From NCBI GenBank assembly GCA_937874515.1, contig CALNBV010000279.1, positions 1 to 10,856 on the forward strand: 10,856 bases of DNA, in the 5' to 3' direction. The notes beneath the pieces are model-generated. The model was not told the DNA's origin, ran no database searches, and saw only the letters and a list, made by a program, of their open reading frames with translations. How positions within the stretch are numbered: position 1 is the stretch's first letter; every line of letters starts with the position of its first letter. The position numbers and the translations under genes were made by a program. Shown here in pieces: positions 1 to 6,242 of the stretch. Source of the stretch: an uncultured Paenibacillaceae bacterium. GTDB lineage: Bacteria > Bacillota > Bacilli > Aneurinibacillales > Aneurinibacillaceae.

Positions 1-1
1 C

Positions 2-163
2 CTGTAAAAAAAACAAAATCACTATATTTTCCGAGTTAGCGAAATCAGAATCCAAAACATTTTCGTCATAATGCTCACAGTCTTTAAGCCAGCTTTTTGC
101 TAATAATCTGTCACGAAAAATATAAGCATCATCATTATCTAAGTCGCTTAAAACTGTCCAATT
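2..163 (-). pseudogene. Possible remnant or partial minus-strand reading frame of unknown function
   Basis: One minus-strand frame stays open for 54 codons from 163 to the window edge and gives a plausible polar peptide (for example SDLDNDDAYIFRDRLLAKSW). It has no ATG or GTG start, and a TGA lies immediately upstream. An ATG at 167 opens the neighbouring frame but stops after ten codons at 135, so a single frameshift there would join the two. The stretch is clearly more AT-rich than the genes to its right. I recognise no family. It could be the decayed 5' part of a gene continuing beyond base 1, or chance in AT-rich DNA. Confidence 0.2.
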
Positions 164-231
164 TCATTATATCATTAAATAATTTTGTAAACTATTACAG
201 ATATAAGGAGTTTATTATTAAAGTATCTTAT

Positions 232-270
232 ATAAATAAAAAGACAATCCCTTATCGGATTGCCTTTTTT
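232..270 (-). terminator. Intrinsic terminator of the carboxypeptidase operon
   Basis: Read on the minus strand, GGCAATCC (264-257) and GGATTGTC (250-243) form an 8-bp stem with one G-U pair around a 6-base loop, followed by TTTTTATTTATA. The G-U pair works only in minus-strand RNA; plus-strand RNA would have an A-C mismatch. The hairpin lies just beyond the carboxypeptidase stop codon. Confidence 0.85.
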
Positions 271-290
271 ACATCCTTATATCTTTTTTC

Positions 291-1406
291 CTAAGCACGA
301 ACTCTTCTAAAAAAGGTAAAGAGGAAACTTCCCAGAGCTAAAGCGAACATGGTCCATAAACTCGCGGAAATGAAACGGTCCATATTTAACTCACTTGTTG
401 AAACAATCGACTTTTCATTGACAAATTGTGGATCTACTTGTGTCACTTTGCCTGATGGTGTGCTAATTACCAGCTGCAACTGTTCATTTAAAGAAACGTC
501 ATAGGTTTCATCAACGGGTACGGTCCCATATATATCACTACCTACTGTATATTGCTTGCCTTTGTATGGAATGACTTGACCCGAACCTAGTACGGTTGTT
601 GTGCGGAAGTTTTCAAAACCATAATCTAATAAACTGATGGTATCATCATATTGCCCCTGGCCAGATTGGGCCTTCATAACCACGGTAATAAACTCCGTAC
701 CATCACGCTCTGCAGATGAAACAAGGGTATGGCGGGACTCATCCACATAGCCATTTTTAATCCCTGTAGCCCCAGGATAATTGCCTAACAACTTGTGGTG
801 GTTAATAATCGTTGTTTTCCACTCTTTCCCGTTCCATGGCCTCTTTTTCGTTCCTACCACTTGACGAAACTTGGAATTATCCATGGCATAGGAAGCGATT
901 TTCGCCATATCACTTGCTGTTGTATAGTGATTAGGATCAAATAAGCCATGGGGATTGGTAAAATGGGTCCCTGTTGCACCAAGAGATGAAACAAATTTAT
1001 TCATCCTCTCGGAGAATTTCTCCACACTTCCATCCATGTGTTCTGCAATGGCGACGGCTGCATCATTGCCAGAGTTCATTAGCAAACCGTAAACCAGATC
1101 CTCCATTCGGACCTGCTCCCCCTTAACCAGGTAAACCTGAGTCCCTTCCACATCCTGCGCATTTTTGGAAACTGTTACCATATCATTTAAATTTCCTTGC
1201 TCAATTGCAAGAATCCCAGTGGCAATCTTAGTAATACTAGCAGGATAAAGGCGTTCATTCTCATTCTTCTTATAGAGAACCTGGCCAGTTTTCCCATCGA
1301 TGAGTACTGCAGCCTCACTATTTACCACGGGGTTTTTTTCTGCAAAAACTGTAGCTGGTAAAATACATTGCATAAGCACAATCAGACATAAAACTAGTTT
1401 CTTCAC
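291..1406 (-). CDS. Secreted D-alanyl-D-alanine carboxypeptidase (PBP5/DacF-type serine peptidase, S11)
   Basis: This 371-residue protein should trim the terminal D-Ala from peptidoglycan stem peptides outside the membrane. A signal peptide covers about residues 1-22 (positive start, hydrophobic core, likely cleavage after VFA). The penicillin-binding fold carries the acylation motif SITK (S57, K60) and the second motif SGN (112-114). The third motif is KNG (217-219) where the family normally has KTG. A C-terminal beta domain follows, then a hydrophobic segment at about 345-366 with a basic end, a probable membrane anchor. The start is GTG, preceded by AAGGTGG (1415-1421) at 8 bases. It lies 37 bases after the FMN-binding gene with no obvious promoter between, so the two are probably co-transcribed, and it ends at the hairpin near 250. 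The length is close to that of B. subtilis DacB and DacF; I cannot say which paralogue it matches. Confidence 0.92.
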   Translation of the reverse strand: MKKLVLCLIVLMQCILPATVFAEKNPVVNSEAAVLIDGKTGQVLYKKNENERLYPASITKIATGILAIEQGNLNDMVTVSKNAQDVEGTQVYLVKGEQVRMEDLVYGLLMNSGNDAAVAIAEHMDGSVEKFSERMNKFVSSLGATGTHFTNPHGLFDPNHYTTASDMAKIASYAMDNSKFRQVVGTKKRPWNGKEWKTTIINHHKLLGNYPGATGIKNGYVDESRHTLVSSAERDGTEFITVVMKAQSGQGQYDDTISLLDYGFENFRTTTVLGSGQVIPYKGKQYTVGSDIYGTVPVDETYDVSLNEQLQLVISTPSGKVTQVDPQFVNEKSIVSTSELNMDRFISASLWTMFALALGSFLFTFFRRVRA

Positions 1407-1443
1407 AATTCAATCCACCTTACATTTTGTAGTACCTTGAAGT

Positions 1444-1902
1444 CTATTTTTCTAATGCTTTATACACTTCTTCATCCAATGCTTTTGCTTTAACTGGATC
1501 ATAGGTTTTCTCAAAAACAGGGACCTGAACAATTTTTGAGCCCCAAAACATACTATCATAAACTCCGGTAATGTCCACTTCGATTTTGGACAGAGGCATA
1601 GCCACTCCTTCCATCTTCTCAGACAGAATGCGGCATTCCCCAGTAATAGAATAGACAGTTTCCAATCCTATTAAACATATTGTAATCCGGGGATTCCCTT
1701 TTATATTGGTTAATGTTCTGGCTGACGAAGTGACGGAAAAGCGAATTTTATCTGGTGATATAGCTTTCACCCAGGAAATCGCATTAATCACAGGAGTCTG
1801 GGTATCAGCATCTAAGGTGCCTAAAAGAATTAGAGGTTCTCCATTAATCAGTTCCATTTGTTCCTCATTTAAAACCGTTGGAACTTCACCTTTTTTCGGC
1901 AT
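1444..1902 (-). CDS. Pyridoxamine 5'-phosphate oxidase-like FMN-binding split-barrel protein
   Basis: This small soluble protein of 152 residues has the layout of the PPOX-like split barrel. A short N-terminal helix precedes the first strand (LILLGTLDADTQTPVINAIS), followed by a second strand pair (KIRFSVTSSARTLTNI) ending in the GNPRITICLIG segment common in this superfamily, then two more strands and a C-terminal helix. Members bind FMN or a related cofactor and often act as reductases or oxidases. The reaction here is unknown, and this is unlikely to be true PdxH, which is longer. An ATG two codons upstream (1908) is only 3 bases from the SD AAAAGGAG (1912-1919), whereas the ATG at 1902 is 9 bases away, so I prefer 1902. 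It is probably the first gene of an operon with the carboxypeptidase. Confidence 0.8.
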   Translation of the reverse strand: MPKKGEVPTVLNEEQMELINGEPLILLGTLDADTQTPVINAISWVKAISPDKIRFSVTSSARTLTNIKGNPRITICLIGLETVYSITGECRILSEKMEGVAMPLSKIEVDITGVYDSMFWGSKIVQVPVFEKTYDPVKAKALDEEVYKALEK

Positions 1903-1911
1903 AGACATTCA

Positions 1912-1919
1912 CTCCTTTT
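1912..1919 (-). promoter_or_regulatory. Ribosome binding site that decides the start of the FMN-binding gene
   Basis: AAAAGGAG on the minus strand lies 9 bases before the ATG at 1902 and only 3 bases before the ATG at 1908, favouring the shorter protein. Confidence 0.6.
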
Positions 1920-1944
1920 ACCAGATTGGTTTACAGACTTTCTT

Positions 1945-1953
1945 ATTATATCA
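1945..1953 (-). promoter_or_regulatory. Extended -10 promoter for the FMN-binding/carboxypeptidase operon
   Basis: Minus-strand TGATATAAT combines a perfect TATAAT (1950-1945) with the extended TGn element. No good -35 is seen at 17-18 bases upstream (GGTTTA), which is typical of extended -10 promoters. The predicted RNA start is about 30 bases before the gene. Confidence 0.5.
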
Positions 1954-1973
1954 TTTTTCAGTAATTATAAACC

Positions 1974-2003
1974 TTGTAACCTTTGCAAAGGGTAGGATAA
2001 AAT
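1974..2003 (+). promoter_or_regulatory. Promoter of thiF with a palindromic spacer
   Basis: TTGTAA (1974-1979) and TAAAAT (1998-2003) are separated by 18 bases. The predicted RNA start is about 30 bases before the ATG. The spacer contains the perfect palindrome CCTTTGCAAAGG at 1980-1991, placed where a repressor could block this promoter and sit next to the divergent one. Confidence 0.5.
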
Positions 2004-2040
2004 TAAAAGTAAATCAAAGCGGAAAGTTCGAGGGACAAGA

Positions 2041-3063
2041 ATGGAGACACGATATTCGAGACAAATGCTTTTTCCCGGGATTGGAAAAGAAGGACAGGAG
2101 AAATTAGGACAAAAAACAGTAACCATCGTGGGGGCTGGAGCTCTAGGGACTGTCCTTGTTAATCATATGGTTCGAGCAGGTGTAGGCAAGGTTCGTCTTA
2201 TTGACCGAGATTTTGTGGAGCCAAGCAATTTGCAACGGCAAATGCTCTACGATGAAAATGATGCAAAAAATCATTTGCCTAAAGTAATGGCTGCTTATGA
2301 AAAGCTTAAAGTAATTAATAGTGAAGTAATCCTTGAACCAATGATTGAAGATATTACTCCCTTAAATGCCGAATCCCTTTTAACAGATTGCGATTTAATA
2401 TTAGATGGAACGGACAATTTTCAAATTCGTTTTCTCATTAATGACGTGGCCGTAAAACACGGGATTCCCTGGGTATATGGCGGAGCTGTTAGTTCTAGGG
2501 GCATGTTCACCGCCATTCGCCCTCATGAAACCCCATGTCTCCGTTGCCTGTTCCCAGAACCCCCTGAAAATCGGGGAGAAACCTGTGATACAGCAGGAGT
2601 AATCGGTCCTATTATTCATATTGTGGCTTCTTATCAAGCTGTAGAAGGGCTAAAGATTCTCTTAGGACAGGAAGCCAATTATAACCCTTATCTGGAACAT
2701 TTCGAAATCTGGCGGAACCAGCATTTCCAAATGAATATCTCCGATAAAAAACGAAAGGATTGTCCTGCCTGTGGCCATGGAAAATACGAATTCTTAAATC
2801 TAACGGGAGAAGAAGATACGATCACTTCTCTTTGTGGCAGAAATAGTGTGCAAATAACCCCAAACAAAGAACGGGAACTAGATTTAACCGAACTAGCAAC
2901 CCGTTTTAGTCCCCTGGGACAAGTAGAACAAAACCGTTTTCTATTACGTTTCCACATGGGCGAATATACGTTAGTCATATTTAAAAATGGGCGAGTAATG
3001 GTCCAGGGAACCGATGACCCTGTATTAGCCCGTTCTTTATACGCAAAATATATTGGAGCATAA
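2041..3063 (+). CDS. thiF: ThiF/MoeB-type adenylyltransferase (E1-like sulfur-carrier activating enzyme)
   Basis: This 340-residue cytoplasmic enzyme is of the kind that adenylates the C-terminal glycine of a small sulfur carrier (ThiS or MoaD) for thiazole or molybdopterin synthesis. The Rossmann fold has the ATP loop GAGALG (31-36), NLQRQ (63-67) and DGTDN (122-126). Two zinc-binding CxxC pairs are at C166/C169 and C241/C244, and a conserved cysteine (C182, in ETCDTAGV) sits where family members form a thioester or persulfide. After the core (about 250 residues) comes a further domain of about 90 residues with SLCGRNSVQITP and a conserved-looking end, as in the Bacillus ThiF type rather than the shorter E. 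coli MoeB. The start is supported by GAGGGA 5 bases upstream. No carrier or other thiamine or molybdopterin gene is nearby, so ThiF versus MoeB rests on overall resemblance only. Confidence 0.85.
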   Translation: METRYSRQMLFPGIGKEGQEKLGQKTVTIVGAGALGTVLVNHMVRAGVGKVRLIDRDFVEPSNLQRQMLYDENDAKNHLPKVMAAYEKLKVINSEVILEPMIEDITPLNAESLLTDCDLILDGTDNFQIRFLINDVAVKHGIPWVYGGAVSSRGMFTAIRPHETPCLRCLFPEPPENRGETCDTAGVIGPIIHIVASYQAVEGLKILLGQEANYNPYLEHFEIWRNQHFQMNISDKKRKDCPACGHGKYEFLNLTGEEDTITSLCGRNSVQITPNKERELDLTELATRFSPLGQVEQNRFLLRFHMGEYTLVIFKNGRVMVQGTDDPVLARSLYAKYIGA

Positions 3064-3081
3064 ACACTTAAAAACAAAAGA

Positions 3082-3108
3082 AAGAGAGGAGAAAAATACT
3101 CCTCTCTT
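3082..3108. terminator. Bidirectional intrinsic terminator between convergent genes
   Basis: AAGAGAGGAG (3082-3091) and CTCCTCTCTT (3099-3108) form a perfect 10-bp stem with a 7-base loop. On the minus strand it is followed by a T-rich run (TTTCTTTTGTTTTT). On the plus strand the tail (ATCTGTTTAATTTG) is weaker but usable. It serves thiF and the small gene converging from the right. Confidence 0.85.
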
Positions 3109-3132
3109 ATCTGTTTAATTTGACACCATGCT

Positions 3133-3498
3133 TCAAGCGATGTCTTCCATCCATGTGTGTTTTTTCAGCAACAATTCTTGAATGCAACGGTGGGATTCAT
3201 CCTTTGTTTTGAAATACTGTAACAATTCATCGCGAAGTACAGGAACAACCGCCATTGATTGTATTGCCACTGCTTCTTTCATTTCTTGATATAACCAGTG
3301 ATAAAAATTAAGATCCGTTTCACGGTCTCCACATGCACATTCCTTGTTCATCACATGTTCCTTAAGATTTACATACGCTTTTTCTAGCTCATTTTTAATG
3401 GTTGCCATGAGTTCTTTGTTCCAAAACTCATGGTATAGAAGTTCTAAAACTCTTAACCCATGATCATGAGCTAGCATTCCTTTATTGATCGCGGCCAT
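3133..3498 (-). CDS. Small helical protein of unknown function with clustered His and Cys
   Basis: I do not recognise a family. The 121-residue product has no signal peptide or membrane segment and looks almost wholly alpha-helical: four amphipathic stretches at about 8-28, 31-50, 62-92 and 100-115. Histidines recur on them (H11, H13, H23, H48, H67, H103, H114), and a CACGD motif (C54, C56) sits at the turn between helices two and three, with C105 near the end. That pattern would suit a helical bundle that binds a metal, but this is inference. The start is secure: AAAGGAGGTG (3504-3513) precedes the ATG, and a good promoter lies upstream. It stands alone, with terminators on both sides. It is not ComFB, although it follows comFA. 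Confidence 0.8.
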   Translation of the reverse strand: MAAINKGMLAHDHGLRVLELLYHEFWNKELMATIKNELEKAYVNLKEHVMNKECACGDRETDLNFYHWLYQEMKEAVAIQSMAVVPVLRDELLQYFKTKDESHRCIQELLLKKHTWMEDIA

Positions 3499-3565
3499 TT
3501 CTGCACCTCCTTTAAAAGTGGATTAGTTTGCCCTTCACTTGTAATAGATAAGTGGGCTTATATCT

Positions 3566-3594
3566 ATTTTAATCGATTAATATGATTATGTAAA
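3566..3594 (-). promoter_or_regulatory. Sigma-A-type promoter of the small helical protein gene
   Basis: On the minus strand TTTACA (3594-3589) and TAAAAT (3571-3566) are separated by exactly 17 bases. Just downstream is an imperfect inverted repeat, AATAGATAAG / CTTATATCTATT (3543-3568, two-base bulge), overlapping the -10 and the RNA start. It could be an operator or a leader hairpin. Confidence 0.6.
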
Positions 3595-3657
3595 CAAAAA
3601 TTTCTGAATATTTGAAATTTTATTGTTAGATTATCTTCCAATCCTAAAAAGAGAAAA

Positions 3658-3686
3658 AAGGGGATAGGCAAAATGCCTATCCCCTT
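3658..3686 (-). terminator. Intrinsic terminator of comFA overlapping its stop codon
   Basis: AAGGGGATAGGCA (3658-3670) and its exact complement (3674-3686) form a 13-bp stem with a 3-base loop. On the minus strand it is followed by CTTTTTTCTCTTTTT, counting the stem end. The comFA TAA (3687-3685) falls within the stem base, so transcription is set to end directly after comFA. Confidence 0.92.
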
Positions 3687-5148
3687 AATAATTTAAATAT
3701 CCTTTTTTACGGGCTAACCGGTTCATTTCTTTTATTTGCCCAATGGCCCCTTTCATAGCACGGGTAATGTCTTCTGCCAGAAAGATGATTTCCCCTGTGG
3801 GACATTGAGCCGACCTCCCAGCCCGTCCCGCAATTTGCACCAGAGAAGCTTCATCAAATATGGGTGCATCGGCTTGAAATACAAGAAGGGAAATTCTCGG
3901 GATTGTCACGCCTCTCTCGAGAATTGTGGTTGTCAATAAAACCTGAATTTCTCCTTTTCTTATTGCCATTACCTTTTCTTCGCGAAGGGGATCTGATGCA
4001 TGTACCATTTCCAATCGTCCATCCCAGTATGGATCCTGTTTTAAAATATACTTTTTAACCTGGGGTAAAGCTTGAACAGATGGAAGAAAGATAAACCCAG
4101 GATGTCTTTCATCCCTTAATCTATTTAAAAAAGACTCTAAAACAGGAATCTTATTGATTTCTTTCATTCTTTTTCCCAGTTTAGATTCCAATTGGATTTT
4201 TGGAACAGGCAAAGGAAAACCATGATATCGCACCGGGAGTTTATAATGGGGTAAAAAACGGGAATCCTTCCATCCCCTTTTTATCCTTTTCTTTAAACTT
4301 TCCCGGGGGGTTGCAGTTAGATAAATAGTCTTGCCTCTTTCCTTACAAGCCCTAGCAACAACATAAGGTAGCATAGGGTCATTATGAAAAGGAAATGCAT
4401 CAATTTCATCGATAATGACTAAATCAAAACAATGATAAAAACGTAAAGCCTGGTGTGTAGTGGACAAAACGATATCACCATTGCTCCACCTATTTTCACA
4501 TCCTCCATAAAGGACTGCGATCGCAGTATCCGTAAAAACTTTTTGCAAACGTGGAGCTAATTCTAATACCACATCTCGTCTTGGAGTAGCCCAAAGAACT
4601 TTATGTTTTCTTTTTCTAGCCAGGGAGATTAAAGGATAAATGACCTCTGTTTTCCCAGCCCCACACACAGCCCAAAGGAGAAAATCCTTTGTACCAGGTT
4701 CCTGATAAAACTCAATTAACTTTTCTAAAGCATCATTCTGAAATTTGGTTAAGGTTGGCAAGTGAATGTTTGTCGTGGAATTCGTATAAAAGGAGGAGGA
4801 GTCCCCTTCAATTAAAGGGAAAAGATACAATCTGGTACAACTTCTACACTTCCCCATCAACAGGCATCTTTCACAATAACCGCATTGCTGTTTGCACCTG
4901 GCACAAGAAACCCAATGAATATATTGTTTACCAGCCCCACACCGATTGCATTGATCCTTTTCAATTCCTTTTTTTAAAATAACAGGGTAATCATTGGCTA
5001 ATCGTGTAATCCACTGAAGACACTGGGAACGCATTTTGGCAGTTGGTTCACCATGGTAATCTTCATCCATTTCAATTACTTTATGAACTACTAAAAAGGA
5101 CAGAAGTTCTTCTTCTAACAAAATCCGACCCTGAAGCAGCTTTAACAA
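3685..5148 (-). CDS. comFA: ComFA, ATP-dependent DNA helicase/translocase of natural competence
   Basis: This superfamily-2 DEAD-box-like ATPase drives uptake of single-stranded DNA through the ComEC channel at the inner face of the membrane. The 487 residues contain, in order: an N-terminal region with a cysteine-rich zinc module (C67, C70, C82, C85, C89, C92, C95, C101, C104); Walker A in AVCGAGKTE (161-168); ATPRRDVVLELAPRL (188-201); Walker B DEID (247-250); motif III TAT (278-280); and the second RecA domain with FLPSV, LLTTTILERGVT and motif VI QIAGRAGR (438-445). These motifs agree closely with B. subtilis ComFA; the B. subtilis protein as I recall it has fewer cysteines in the zinc module. 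The start is doubtful: TTG at 5148 has no evident SD, and family-like residues seem to continue upstream. It lies 29 bases after the AbrB-like gene, probably in one transcript. comFB and comFC do not follow. Confidence 0.95.
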   Translation of the reverse strand: MLKLLQGRILLEEELLSFLVVHKVIEMDEDYHGEPTAKMRSQCLQWITRLANDYPVILKKGIEKDQCNRCGAGKQYIHWVSCARCKQQCGYCERCLLMGKCRSCTRLYLFPLIEGDSSSFYTNSTTNIHLPTLTKFQNDALEKLIEFYQEPGTKDFLLWAVCGAGKTEVIYPLISLARKRKHKVLWATPRRDVVLELAPRLQKVFTDTAIAVLYGGCENRWSNGDIVLSTTHQALRFYHCFDLVIIDEIDAFPFHNDPMLPYVVARACKERGKTIYLTATPRESLKKRIKRGWKDSRFLPHYKLPVRYHGFPLPVPKIQLESKLGKRMKEINKIPVLESFLNRLRDERHPGFIFLPSVQALPQVKKYILKQDPYWDGRLEMVHASDPLREEKVMAIRKGEIQVLLTTTILERGVTIPRISLLVFQADAPIFDEASLVQIAGRAGRSAQCPTGEIIFLAEDITRAMKGAIGQIKEMNRLARKKGYLNY

Positions 5149-5177
5149 TTCTTGAGGATGGATAACCCTAATGCCCC

Positions 5178-5405
5178 TTAATCCCTAATTAACTCAGGAT
5201 GGATCATTGGCAAAGGGGTTACCAGAACCCAGGACTCTGGGGAAACATCGTCCATCATGTCATCTGTCACCTTTTGAATGACCAATTCACCGTTCTCATT
5301 AATAAATAATTCGACCTGGTCTTCAGGAAAAATCCCTACTTCCCTTAATAAAGCCTCGGGTAAATCAAGATAACCATCTTCGTCAATGCAATACAGGTTT
5401 TTCAT
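5178..5405 (-). CDS. Small AbrB-fold (swapped-hairpin) protein, probable DNA-binding regulator or antitoxin-like
   Basis: Residues 5-46 (YCIDEDGYLDLPEALLREVG through LVIQKV) match the AbrB/SpoVT/MazE swapped-hairpin pattern: a strand, Gly, a hydrophobic-x-Leu-Pro turn, a short helix ending in GI, then an acidic loop and two strands. Such proteins dimerise and bind DNA. An unusual acidic then hydrophobic tail of about 30 residues follows (TDDMMDDVSPESW to the end). I chose the ATG at 5405, giving 75 residues, because AAAGGAGG lies 11 bases before it and it places the domain at the N-terminus as in AbrB. An in-frame ATG at 5477 (99 residues) has only a weak, distant SD. It is followed by comFA after 29 bases, so it may regulate or simply accompany comFA. 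No toxin gene is adjacent. Confidence 0.7.
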   Translation of the reverse strand: MKNLYCIDEDGYLDLPEALLREVGIFPEDQVELFINENGELVIQKVTDDMMDDVSPESWVLVTPLPMIHPELIRD

Positions 5406-5416
5406 ATCTCTATATT

Positions 5417-5424
5417 CCTCCTTT
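5417..5424 (-). promoter_or_regulatory. Strong ribosome binding site deciding the AbrB-like start
   Basis: Minus-strand AAAGGAGG lies 11 bases before the ATG at 5405. It would be buried inside the coding region if the upstream ATG at 5477 were the start. Confidence 0.5.
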
Positions 5425-5524
5425 ATAATGGTAATCCCCTTGCTGCCTGCCCATCCTGTCACGCTATATTTCGCCATAAACCATTTATTTCCTACCTATT
5501 TTTTTGTCATTTTAAGGAATTTAG

Positions 5525-5540
5525 TGTCAATTTTTTGACA
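5525..5540. repeat. Short perfect inverted repeat in a divergent intergenic region
   Basis: TGTCAA and TTGACA (5525-5530 and 5535-5540) are exact reverse complements around TTTT. Each arm reads as a consensus -35 in its outward direction, but no acceptable -10 stands at 16-18 bases on either side. An operator between the AbrB-like gene and the exported-protein gene is possible; function is not shown. Confidence 0.35.
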
Positions 5541-5574
5541 AGTTAGAATTTGTTAATTTTGCATGATTTACTTC

Positions 5575-5603
5575 CTTTTGGGGGATTTCTAAGGGTATAT
5601 AAA
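5575..5603 (+). promoter_or_regulatory. Weak candidate promoter of the exported-protein gene
   Basis: TATAAA (5598-5603) is spaced 17 bases from CTTTTG (5575-5580), a poor -35. The predicted RNA start would be about 30 bases before the ATG. An alternative sigma factor cannot be excluded. Confidence 0.3.
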
Positions 5604-5640
5604 ATGGTTACTAATACCCGGTATTTGGAGGAATTTATTC

Positions 5641-6219
5641 ATGGAATGCTTATCTGCTAAAACCCTAGTACGTTCAGTTGCCATGATACTATTTATTTTT
5701 TCCATTAGTTTTTTTACACGCTCCACAAGTGCTCATGTAGAATACATCAATCCACAAACCCTAACATCTGAAGATCAAATTAAATCAATCCTACAACAAA
5801 CCATTATGGAATACATTTATCCCGATCAATTTGAACGACTTGAATTACAAAAATATGAGGGAACTGATAAAAGGAAGGAAGGAAAATATGTAGTCACCCT
5901 TTATTTACAAACTTATAAAGGGAAAACCACACGGGATTCCATGAGGTATGTGCTAAAAGAAATTAAAAATACGGGAAAAGCCATTTTCACCATTGGAAAC
6001 CATAAAATAACGGATATTATTTTTTGTATTAACGGTAAAATCCAAGATCCCTATGGCAATATTAACGACGGATTATGGTTCCAGGTGGAAATTCCAGAAG
6101 AGGATATTTATAAAGTAAAAGATTATAATTTAGCCCTTCCTGATTTTGCAAGGCTTATACAGATCCAATATGCTACCAAGGATGCAAGAAAACTGTTCTC
6201 AGAGATTAAGATTGAATAA
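5641..6219 (+). CDS. Exported protein of unknown function
   Basis: I do not recognise this 192-residue protein. It begins with a basic residue and a hydrophobic segment (about 11-25), followed by TRSTSAHVEY, so a signal peptide cleaved after A31 is likely; there is no lipobox. The mature part is about 160 residues, mixed alpha/beta and rich in Lys, Ile and Tyr. A helix (43-60) is followed by strands containing GKYVVTLYLQTYKG (81-94), ITDIIFCINGKIQDPYG and LWFQVEIPEED. C129 is its only cysteine after the signal. GGAGG (5627-5631) lies 9 bases before the ATG. It is a single gene closed by a strong terminator, divergent from the AbrB-like/comFA unit. An extracellular or membrane-surface location is inferred from the signal alone. 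Confidence 0.8.
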   Translation: MECLSAKTLVRSVAMILFIFSISFFTRSTSAHVEYINPQTLTSEDQIKSILQQTIMEYIYPDQFERLELQKYEGTDKRKEGKYVVTLYLQTYKGKTTRDSMRYVLKEIKNTGKAIFTIGNHKITDIIFCINGKIQDPYGNINDGLWFQVEIPEEDIYKVKDYNLALPDFARLIQIQYATKDARKLFSEIKIE

Positions 6220-6242
6220 ATAATACCAGCCCTATATGAAAT

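Noticed and set aside
97..294. Plus-strand 65-codon open frame
   Set aside because: It has no SD, runs through the minus-strand terminator into the carboxypeptidase 3' end, and has low-complexity composition typical of AT-rich noncoding DNA.
3133..3498. Identification of the small gene after comFA as comFB
   Set aside because: The sequence does not resemble B. subtilis ComFB as I recall it, and strong termination plus a separate promoter divide it from comFA.
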